Shown here one piece after another: positions 1 through 5,014 of a DNA stretch of 5,014 bases. The notes under the pieces were generated by a model. The model searched no databases and had not been told where the DNA came from. It saw nothing but the letters and a program-made list of their open reading frames with translations. Position 1 is the first letter of the stretch, and the number at the start of each line of letters is the position of its first letter. The stretch covers positions 8,661 to 13,674 of the forward strand of contig DKBI01000341.1 of NCBI GenBank assembly GCA_002451175.1, in the 5' to 3' direction. The translations under genes and the position numbers were made by a program. Source of the DNA: Betaproteobacteria bacterium UBA6904. Its GTDB lineage: Bacteria; Pseudomonadota; Gammaproteobacteria; Burkholderiales; SG8-39.

Positions 1-161
1 GCGCGCGCCGCGGCGATCTGCGCGCTGCCCAGCCGGTGCGGCTCGTCCGAAAGCGTGTACGGGGCGATCTCCAGGCCGTCGTAGCCGAGCTTGGCGGCGT
101 ACTCGCACTGCTTGGGGAACGGCATGGGGGCGATGACTTCGTTGCACAGGGCGATGCGCAT
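1..161 (-). CDS. Sugar-phosphate isomerase/epimerase-like TIM-barrel protein (partial, N-terminal 53 residues)
   Basis: Translating the minus strand from the ATG at 161 gives 53 residues that run off the left edge without a stop. The protein begins MRIALCNEVIAPMPF, followed by QCEYAAKLGYDGLEIAPYTL and then DEPHRLGSAQIAAAR. An opening beta strand, a helix and then a GYDGLEI second strand are typical of the xylose-isomerase-like TIM barrel (AP_endonuc_2 family, which includes hydroxypyruvate isomerase, inosose dehydratase and tagatose/ketose 3-epimerase relatives). These are usually about 260-290 residues, so roughly four fifths is missing, including all the metal-binding residues. The start is supported by a GAGGA Shine-Dalgarno at 175-171, nine bases upstream. 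The gene begins four bases after the tetR stop, so it probably shares the transcript. Family assignment is fairly secure; substrate is unknown. It is too short and incomplete to separate an isomerase from an epimerase. Confidence 0.8.
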   Translation of the reverse strand, partial: MRIALCNEVIAPMPFPKQCEYAAKLGYDGLEIAPYTLSDEPHRLGSAQIAAAR

Positions 162-165
162 GAGC

Positions 166-825
166 CTAGGTCCTCAGGTAACCGAGCACCAGCTCGATCA
201 TGTGCCGCAGCCGCTCGGCGCGCGCGCGCGCCGACAGCAGATCGCGCTGGAAGATCGTCGACAGCGTATAGCGGTTGCCGAGGTAGAAATAGCCCAGCCC
301 GGCGATCGAGATGTAGAGCTGCACCGGATCGACCCTGCCGCGGAACACGCCGGCCCGCTCGCCCCGCTCGAGCACGCCGCGCAGCGTCGCCACCAGCGGC
401 GAGTGCATCGCCGGAATGTTTCGCGATCGCCGCAAGTGGTGCGCCTTGTGCAGGTTTTCGGTGTTGAGGAGGTTCAGGAACTCCGGGTGCGCGAGGTAGT
501 AGTTCCACGTGAAGGTCACGAGCCGCCGGATGCTCTCCACGGGATCGAGGTCGCCCAGATGCAGCTCGTGCTCGGCGCTGCGGATGCGCGCGTAGGCGGC
601 CTCCATCACGGCGAGAAACAGGTCTTCCTTGTTGCCGAAGTAGTAATACAGCATGCGCTTGTTCGCGCCGGCGCGCGCCGCAATGCGGTCCACGCGCGCC
701 CCGCCCATGCCGTGGCGCGCGAATTCGGCGGTCGCCGCCGCGAGGATGCGCTCCTGGCTGCGCTCGGGATTGCGCCTCGCTGCCCCGGCGCGCGCGCGCC
801 GCGCCGGCAATGGCGCTTCAGTCAA
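166..825 (-). CDS. TetR/AcrR-family transcriptional regulator
   Basis: This is a 219-residue protein, a normal length for TetR regulators, which act as dimers and release DNA when a small ligand binds the C-terminal domain. Residues 1-20 are a basic Arg/Ala-rich tail. Residues about 27-73 form the TetR helix-turn-helix: the ILAAATAEFARHG helix, then VDRIAARAGANKRMLYYYFGNKEDLF, with the recognition-helix signature KRMLYYYFGNKE at 56-67. The remainder (about 80-219) is helical and resembles the C-terminal domain of RutR-like regulators; its ligand is not predictable. The first available start is a TTG at 825, overlapping the end of the binding-protein gene by eight bases. No clear Shine-Dalgarno precedes it, and a second TTG at 810 (codon 6) is possible; both lie ahead of the DNA-binding domain. 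The gene sits inside the operon it probably controls, so autoregulation is plausible. Its operator is not in this window. Confidence 0.93.
   Translation of the reverse strand: MTEAPLPARRARAGAARRNPERSQERILAAATAEFARHGMGGARVDRIAARAGANKRMLYYYFGNKEDLFLAVMEAAYARIRSAEHELHLGDLDPVESIRRLVTFTWNYYLAHPEFLNLLNTENLHKAHHLRRSRNIPAMHSPLVATLRGVLERGERAGVFRGRVDPVQLYISIAGLGYFYLGNRYTLSTIFQRDLLSARARAERLRHMIELVLGYLRT
171..175 (-). promoter_or_regulatory. Ribosome binding site for the partial isomerase gene
   Basis: On the minus strand GAGGA lies nine bases before the ATG at 161, inside the last codons of the tetR gene. It supports 161 as the start and implies that the isomerase is translated from the tetR-containing message. 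Confidence 0.55.
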
Positions 826-1777
826 TCTTGGCGCCCGTGTCGCGCACGATCTTGCCGATCATGGCGACCTCGCTGGCGAGGAATCGGCCAAGCTCCTCCG
901 GCGTGCTCCCGGCCGCGTCAGTGCCAAAACCGAGAAACCGTTCCTTGATCTCGGGCGTCGCCACGATCCGCGCGATCTCCGCATTGAGCCGCTGCACGAC
1001 TTCACGCGGCGTGCCGGCCGGGGCCACCACCGCCTGCCAGGTCGCCACGGCAAATCCCGGGACCGCGGTCTCCGCCAGCGTCGGCAGCTCCGGTGCGACC
1101 GCCGAGCGCTTCGCGGTGGTTACCGCGATGGCGCGCAGCTTGCCGGCCTTCACGTGGCTGATCACGTCCGAGATGTTGGCGAACATCACGTGCGCGTTGC
1201 CCGCGAGCATGTCCTGCACCGCGGGGGGGCCGCCCTTGTAATGCACCGTGACCCAGTCCACGCCGGCGGTCTGCTTGAACATCTCTCCCGACAGCCGCGT
1301 GAGCGTCGCAGCGCCCGGCGAGGCCAGGTTGAGCTTTCCGGGATTGGCCTTCGAGTAGGCGATCAGCTCGGCGGGCGTCGCCGCCTGCACCGACGGATTC
1401 ACGACGACGATGATCGGCACCGTCGCAACCAGCGACACCGGTGCGAAATCCTTGACGGGGTCCCAGGCCAGCTTGGGAAAGAACGCGGGGCTCGTGGCAA
1501 ACGAGGTCGCCGCCATGAGCAGGGTGTAGCCGTCGGGCGCGCTGCGCGCGACGAACTCCGCGCCGATGTTGCCGCTCGCGCCCGGCTTGTTGTCCACGAT
1601 CACCGGCTGGCCGAGGGCTCCGGCGAGCTTCTCGCCGAGCGCGCGCGCGGCGAGATCCGTCGAGCCGCCCGGGGGAAACGCGACGACCATGCGGATGGGT
1701 TTCGATGGCCACGCCTGCGCGAACGCGGCGGTTGCGCAGCTCATGAGGATCAGGAAGCGGATCGCAAAGCGTTTCAT
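818..1777 (-). CDS. Bug/TctC-family tripartite tricarboxylate transporter substrate-binding protein
   Basis: A 319-residue periplasmic solute-binding protein, the usual size for the Bug (TctC) family, which captures carboxylates, amino acids, nicotinate and similar small anions. The N-terminus MKRFAIRFLILMSCATAAFA is a signal peptide: basic start, hydrophobic core, and an AFA site for signal peptidase I after residue 20. LMSC at 11-14 only loosely resembles a lipobox. The mature protein opens WPSKPIRMVVAFPPGGSTD, the family's first strand and ligand-binding loop, followed by the hallmark GASGNIGAEFVARSAPDGYTLL. Further family segments are VDWVTVHYKGGPPAVQDMLAG and the VVAPAGTPREVVQRLNAEI region near the C-terminus. 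The start is well defined: ATG at 1777 overlaps the stop of the preceding gene (ATGA) and follows a near-perfect GAGGAGGT. No TctA or TctB membrane component lies next to it, so it may be an orphan binding protein that works with a distant permease. Substrate unknown. Confidence 0.96.
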   Translation of the reverse strand: MKRFAIRFLILMSCATAAFAQAWPSKPIRMVVAFPPGGSTDLAARALGEKLAGALGQPVIVDNKPGASGNIGAEFVARSAPDGYTLLMAATSFATSPAFFPKLAWDPVKDFAPVSLVATVPIIVVVNPSVQAATPAELIAYSKANPGKLNLASPGAATLTRLSGEMFKQTAGVDWVTVHYKGGPPAVQDMLAGNAHVMFANISDVISHVKAGKLRAIAVTTAKRSAVAPELPTLAETAVPGFAVATWQAVVAPAGTPREVVQRLNAEIARIVATPEIKERFLGFGTDAAGSTPEELGRFLASEVAMIGKIVRDTGAKID

Positions 1778-2892
1778 AGCGCATACCTCCTCAGTTTTGC
1801 TTCGTCGATGTCGATGCCGAGGCCTGGCGCCGCGGGAACCCGCGCCACCTGGCGCTCGATCGGAAAGGGTTTCGCGAGGTAGTCCTCGGCGATGAACTGC
1901 GGGCCGTTGAGATCCACCGGATCCGCGATGCCGTAGGCCGCGAACAGATGCACCGAGGCCGCAAAGCCGATCGGCGCGTCCATCAGGCCGGAGCCGATGA
2001 GCTTGAGGCCCGCGTTCAGCGCCAGGTCGCACATCTGCCGCGCATAGTAGATGCCACCGACCTTCGAGACCTTGATGGCGAGCGACTCGACGGCGTCGCG
2101 CCGCAGCAGCTCGATCGCGAGCGGTATGCCCATGGCCGCCTCGTCGAGCGCGATGGTGACGGTGGTCGCGGACAGCAGCTTGCGCATGCCGTAGAAGTCG
2201 CTCATCGGCACGGGCTGCTCGAACAGCGTGATGCCGAGCGCCTCGAGCGCACGCGCCATGCGCAGCGCTTCCTCGAGCGTGTAGCCCTGGTTGGCGTCGG
2301 GCCACACGGTCGCCTGGGGCGCTGCCTCGCGCACCGCGCGCACCAGCTCGACGTCGATCGCCTTGTGATGGCCGACCTTCACCTTGAATCCCTGAAAGCC
2401 CTCGGCCAGCCCCTCGCGCGTGATGCGCGCCGCTTCCTCCGGGCTCGACGCGGAGACGAGCCGCGCGAGCCTCACCCCGTCGAGGCGCTTCGCGCCGAGC
2501 CAGGCCTGCAGCGGAATGCCCAGGCGCTTGCACACCAGGTCGTGCAGCGCGACGTCGATCGCGCCCTTGGCGATCGGCTGGCCCGGATCGAGCCCGCTCG
2601 CCAGCTCGGTGTTCATCTTCGCGTGCGCGCCGGCGATGTCGAACACGTCGTGCCCGATCAGCGCGGGCGCAAGGTATTCGCGGATCGACGTCACGCAGGA
2701 TTCGAGCGTCTCCGCGGACCAGCGGCGCGAGGGTCCGGCCTCGCCCCAGCCGACGTGCCCGTCGGCGTCGGTGACTTTCACGAGAGCGACGCGCTTGCCC
2801 TCGTCGAGCGTGCGCGAAGCGCCGCGCGGCAGCGTGAGCACGGCCTTGAGCGGCAGCCGGACGGGAATGACTTCGATGCGGGTGATGTTCAT
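1774..2892 (-). CDS. Enolase-superfamily enzyme, muconate-lactonizing (MLE) subgroup
   Basis: A 372-residue protein of the mandelate racemase/muconate lactonizing enzyme family, full length for that family and probably cytoplasmic. Residues about 1-125 form the alpha+beta capping domain (MNITRIEVIPVRLPL, then VGWGEAGPS at 47-55). The barrel follows. Catalytic features are visible: the KxK motif FKVKVG with K170 and K172, metal ligands D199 (PDANQGYT), E225 (FEQPVP) and D250 (LDEAAMG), and a second catalytic-type lysine, K274, in IKVSKVGG. Lysines on both sides of the metal site define the MLE subgroup (cycloisomerases, o-succinylbenzoate synthases, N-succinylamino-acid racemases, dipeptide epimerases). 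No mandelate-racemase-type His/Asp dyad is evident, so an acid-sugar dehydratase role is less likely. Reaction: abstraction of a proton alpha to a carboxylate; the exact substrate is undetermined. The ATG at 2892 overlaps the upstream stop (ATGA) without a clear Shine-Dalgarno, suggesting translational coupling. The stop overlaps the next ATG in the same way. Confidence 0.93.
   Translation of the reverse strand: MNITRIEVIPVRLPLKAVLTLPRGASRTLDEGKRVALVKVTDADGHVGWGEAGPSRRWSAETLESCVTSIREYLAPALIGHDVFDIAGAHAKMNTELASGLDPGQPIAKGAIDVALHDLVCKRLGIPLQAWLGAKRLDGVRLARLVSASSPEEAARITREGLAEGFQGFKVKVGHHKAIDVELVRAVREAAPQATVWPDANQGYTLEEALRMARALEALGITLFEQPVPMSDFYGMRKLLSATTVTIALDEAAMGIPLAIELLRRDAVESLAIKVSKVGGIYYARQMCDLALNAGLKLIGSGLMDAPIGFAASVHLFAAYGIADPVDLNGPQFIAEDYLAKPFPIERQVARVPAAPGLGIDIDEAKLRRYAL
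1785..1792 (-). promoter_or_regulatory. Strong Shine-Dalgarno for the Bug binding-protein gene
   Basis: The minus strand reads GAGGAGGT seven bases before the ATG at 1777, an almost ideal complement to the 16S rRNA 3' end. It is embedded in the last codons of the upstream enolase-family gene, which end in Arg-Arg-Tyr-Ala-Leu. It is the strongest ribosome binding site in the window, fitting the need for more periplasmic binding protein than enzyme. Confidence 0.8.
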
Positions 2893-4385
2893 GTGGCGTA
2901 GTTGATGAAGACGGGGCTCGCCCAGGCGACGTGGCCGTTGCGCTGGCGCGCCCGCAGGTAGGCATAGGAACGGCCCGCGGGCGCCTCGAGCACGCAGCGG
3001 CCCTCGAGCGCGGAGGCCTTGAGCGGCACGAGGCGATGCCACTGATAGCCTTCCTTCGGAAACGGGCCGGTGAACAGGTTGCGCGAGGCGCCCAGCAGGT
3101 CGGCGAGCCGCGTGGTCGTGGTCTGCGCGACGGGCTCGGTGAGCGAAAGCTCGAGCACCGTGTCGGGGCCGCCGGCGAGCTCGAGCACGACGCTCTGGTT
3201 CGGGTTTTCGCGGTAGGCGTCCTTGCGCGAGGTGTAGGAGCGGATGGCGAGCCCGCCATCCCCGCGGCGCTCGAAACGATGGCGGCGCTGCTCGTCGAAG
3301 GGCATCGACTGCAGGCAGGGGAAGACGCGCGTGATGCGGCCGCCCGCCACCTGGATCTCCATCACCCAGTCGCAGACGCGCTCGAGCGCGAGCGCCCCCC
3401 ACGGTCCCCAGCCCCACTCGAGCCGCAGTTGCACCGGTTCCTGCAGCGCGGACGCGTCCGGCAGCGCATCGGCGGCGAACGCGCGATGGACGATGCGCCC
3501 GTCCTGGACGATCTCCACCACGTCCAGCTCGTCGCGGCCACGCACGGCGAAGTCGACGTCCACGCGGCGGCCCGCGGCGATCGTCGAGCCGAGCGGCGCG
3601 CCATTCGCCGTGAACGCCACCTCGATGCGATCGCCGGTCAGCGCCCAGGTGCGCCGCGCACGGATGGCTTCCAGGATCGCCGGCCGCGTCAGGTCCTCGG
3701 CGAGCAGGCCCATGAGCCCCTCGCCGTAGGCCCCCGGGAATCCGGCATGGTTGTCCGAAGAGCCGACGAAGCCGAAGCGCAGGCCGCGATCGAGCGCGCG
3801 GCGCACCGTGTTCGCCGTCTCGCGGCCGCCCATCGAGTGCGTGACGAACGGCAGCGGGCCGCGGTCGTCCTCGGCATTGCCGTGCTCGGAATAGATCTCG
3901 ACCACCGGCGTGCAGTCCTCGCGGAACACCGACCAGTTCGCCCCCCGCCGTCCCTCGGGGTAGGCCACGTGGTGCGGAATCATGAGCGCGCCTTCCTCGA
4001 CGCAGAAGCGCCGCAGCCTCTCGGGGTCGGCCGCGTAGTGCAGCGGCCGATGGTCCGTGGGGAACACGACGCACTGGTCGCCCCAGCGCGACGAATGCCA
4101 CTCGAATCCGAGAAAGGCGCAGAACTCGCCGTCGCGGTTGCCCTCGGCGATCACCTGCTGGACGCGCGGCCAGGTGTCCTTCAGCCGCCGGAACCCGTCG
4201 CTCCAATGCCGCTCGCGCTGCCCCTCCATGGCGGGCATGTCGTGCCAGCTGGCGTGCCCGGTAAAGGCGAAGAAATCCAGGTGCGTGCGCGCGATCTCCA
4301 GCGACCGCTCGATCGAGCCGACTCCATAACCGTGTGCGTTGTGGTTGTGGATGTCGCCGTAAAGCGTCCGATGCCGTCCGGCCAC
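2889..4385 (-). CDS. PHP-fold / DUF3604-like putative metal-dependent hydrolase
   Basis: A protein of about 498 residues resembling DUF3604 and PHP-domain proteins, whose PHP members are metal-dependent phosphoesterases or related hydrolases. Numbering from GTG 4385, likely metal ligands are H13 and H15 (LYGDIHNHN), H44 and H48 (FTGHASWHD), E95 and H97 (GFEWHSS), H138/H139 (MIPHHVAYPEG), and D211 and H213 (GFVGSSDNHAGFPG). They occur in the order expected of a PHP trinuclear site. Residues about 225-255 (RPAILEAIRARRTWALTGDRI) match the segment that ends the PHP part in this family; the rest (about 255-498) looks beta-rich and may be an accessory domain. No signal peptide is seen, so it is probably cytoplasmic. 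Start: GTG at 4385 has GGAG five bases upstream. GTG at 4391, overlapping the ABC-gene stop as GTGA, would add two residues and cannot be excluded. The stop overlaps the enolase-family ATG. Function and substrate are unknown; the family placement is from recalled motif similarity. Confidence 0.85.
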   Translation of the reverse strand: MAGRHRTLYGDIHNHNAHGYGVGSIERSLEIARTHLDFFAFTGHASWHDMPAMEGQRERHWSDGFRRLKDTWPRVQQVIAEGNRDGEFCAFLGFEWHSSRWGDQCVVFPTDHRPLHYAADPERLRRFCVEEGALMIPHHVAYPEGRRGANWSVFREDCTPVVEIYSEHGNAEDDRGPLPFVTHSMGGRETANTVRRALDRGLRFGFVGSSDNHAGFPGAYGEGLMGLLAEDLTRPAILEAIRARRTWALTGDRIEVAFTANGAPLGSTIAAGRRVDVDFAVRGRDELDVVEIVQDGRIVHRAFAADALPDASALQEPVQLRLEWGWGPWGALALERVCDWVMEIQVAGGRITRVFPCLQSMPFDEQRRHRFERRGDGGLAIRSYTSRKDAYRENPNQSVVLELAGGPDTVLELSLTEPVAQTTTTRLADLLGASRNLFTGPFPKEGYQWHRLVPLKASALEGRCVLEAPAGRSYAYLRARQRNGHVAWASPVFINYAT

Positions 4386-4387
4386 CC

Positions 4388-5014
4388 TCACTCCATGCCG
4401 AGGAGCTTGTAGACGCGGCGCGTGTATTCGCCGAAGCGCTCGTGCGTCTTCAGGTCGAGCGTGCGCGGGGACGGCAGGTCGATGGCGAAGTTGTCCGCCA
4501 TGCGCGCCGGGCCCGCGGTGAGCACCACCACCCGCGTGCCGAGGAACACGGCCTCCGAAATGCCGTGCGTGACGAAGATGATGGTCTTGCGCGACTCCTT
4601 CCAGATGCGCAGCAGCTCGAGATTCATCTTCTCGCGCGTCAGCGCGTCGAGCGCGCCGAACGGCTCGTCCATCAGCACCAGCTTCGGATCGTGGACGAGA
4701 GCGCGGGCAATCGCCGCGCGCTGCTGCATGCCGCCGGACAGCTCGTACGGGTACTTCTCCTCGCTGCCCGTCAGCCCGACGAGCGCGAGCAGCTCGCGCG
4801 CGCGCTCGCGCGATTCGCCCGACGGCAGCCCCAGGATCTCGGCCGGCAGCAGCACGTTCTCCAGGATGCGGCGCCACTTCAGCAGCAGCGGCGCCTGGAA
4901 CACCATGCCGACGTCGCGCGCGGGGTTGAACGGGTGCGTCGCGCTGCCGATGCGGACCTCGCCGCCGTCGTGCGGATGCAGCCCGGCGAGGATCTTGAGC
5001 AGCGTCGACTTGCC
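4388..5014 (-). CDS. ABC transporter ATP-binding protein, nitrate/sulfonate/taurine type (partial, N-terminus missing)
   Basis: The cytoplasmic ATPase subunit of an ABC importer. The reading frame is open to the right edge, giving 208 residues plus stop; about 40-50 N-terminal residues are missing. The fragment starts exactly at the end of Walker A (GKST, fragment residues 1-4). It then has the Q-loop (VFQ, Q40), the ABC signature LSGGMQQR at 92-99, Walker B LVLMDE at 112-117 with catalytic E117, the D-loop (ALDALT), and the H-loop histidine H150 in FVTHGISEAV. The THxxxEAVFL pattern and short C-terminus without a regulatory domain are typical of the SsuB/TauB/NrtD branch, which imports sulfonates, nitrate, pyrimidine precursors and other small organic molecules. 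All catalytic residues in view are intact. The in-frame ATG at 4906 is internal, since the conserved sequence continues upstream of it. Permease and binding-protein genes would be expected beyond the right edge. Substrate cannot be assigned. Confidence 0.95.
   Translation of the reverse strand, partial: GKSTLLKILAGLHPHDGGEVRIGSATHPFNPARDVGMVFQAPLLLKWRRILENVLLPAEILGLPSGESRERARELLALVGLTGSEEKYPYELSGGMQQRAAIARALVHDPKLVLMDEPFGALDALTREKMNLELLRIWKESRKTIIFVTHGISEAVFLGTRVVVLTAGPARMADNFAIDLPSPRTLDLKTHERFGEYTRRVYKLLGME
4391..4394 (-). promoter_or_regulatory. Shine-Dalgarno that favours the GTG at 4385
   Basis: GGAG on the minus strand, in the last codons of the ABC ATPase gene (Met-Glu-stop), lies five bases before GTG 4385. 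It abuts and overlaps the alternative GTG at 4391, so it can serve only the former. Confidence 0.45.

Noticed and set aside
91..948. Plus-strand frame of 285 codons opposite tetR.
   Set aside because: It has no recognisable domain and composition typical of a shadow frame; the TetR helix-turn-helix on the minus strand is unambiguous.
1735..1745. Possible lipoprotein processing of the Bug protein at Cys14 (LMSC).
   Set aside because: Met at the -2 position departs from the usual lipobox, and a good AFA signal peptidase I site follows at residues 18-20, just before the conserved mature start.
818..3259. A single 813-codon minus-strand open frame that includes the Bug gene, suggesting a fusion protein.
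   Set aside because: The part upstream of 1777 is an Arg/Ala/Ser-rich out-of-frame reading of the enolase-family and PHP genes. The Bug signal peptide and strong ribosome binding site fix the true start at 1777.
1774..4206. An 810-codon minus-strand open frame that would fuse an N-terminal extension to the enolase-family protein.
   Set aside because: The upstream part is a shadow of the PHP-like gene in another frame. The conserved family N-terminus begins at the ATG at 2892, overlapping the upstream stop.
2931..4412. A long plus-strand open frame (493 codons) antisense to the PHP-like gene, and similar plus-strand frames at 653-1882 and 1948-2901.
   Set aside because: Long antisense frames are expected opposite high-GC genes with G/C-rich third positions. 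The translations are Arg/Ala/His-rich with no recognisable domain, and the minus-strand genes explain the sequence.
2889..4877. A 662-codon frame extending the PHP-like protein upstream into the ABC gene.
   Set aside because: The extension is low-complexity Arg/Ala sequence antiparallel to nothing conserved and out of frame with the well-supported ABC ATPase. The conserved LYGDIHNHN start lies just after 4385.
1..5014. CRISPR arrays, tRNA genes, insertion sequences, attachment sites, terminators.
   Set aside because: No spaced direct repeats, cloverleaf-like sequences, transposase motifs or hairpins followed by T-runs were found, and there is no non-coding stretch long enough to hold them.

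Overview
The window is a compact, high-GC (about two-thirds G+C by eye) bacterial segment in which every supported gene lies on the minus strand. Almost every base is coding. Organism: probably a betaproteobacterium of the Burkholderiales type. This is inferred from the Bug/TctC-type periplasmic binding protein (a family greatly expanded in that group), the strong G/C bias at third codon positions, and the mixture of transport and catabolic genes. No rRNA or other phylogenetic marker is present, so the assignment is tentative.

Layout, read in the direction of transcription (right to left): (1) an ABC-transporter ATPase of the nitrate/sulfonate/taurine type, cut off at its N-terminus by the window edge exactly at Walker A (5014-4388); (2) a PHP-fold/DUF3604-like putative metal-dependent hydrolase (4385-2889); (3) an enolase-superfamily enzyme of the muconate-lactonizing (MLE) subgroup (2892-1774); (4) a Bug/TctC solute-binding protein with a signal peptide (1777-818); (5) a TetR-family regulator with an apparent TTG start (825-166); (6) the first 53 codons of a sugar-phosphate isomerase/epimerase-like TIM-barrel protein, cut by the left edge (161-1).

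The genes are packed head to tail with ATGA stop/start overlaps, an 8-bp overlap, or gaps of 2-4 bases. This strongly suggests one polycistronic, translationally coupled unit whose promoter lies beyond the right edge. No promoter, terminator, RNA gene, mobile element or CRISPR array was seen, and there is no intergenic space of any size.

Functional picture (inference): import of a small organic compound, probably an organic acid or carbonyl compound, through a periplasmic binding protein and/or an ABC system, followed by processing by a metal hydrolase, an enolase-superfamily isomerase/lyase and a TIM-barrel isomerase, under a TetR-type regulator. The substrate cannot be read from the sequence. 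Nothing points to a defence system or other exotic machinery. The most interesting item is the uncharacterised pairing of the DUF3604-like protein with the MLE-subgroup enzyme.
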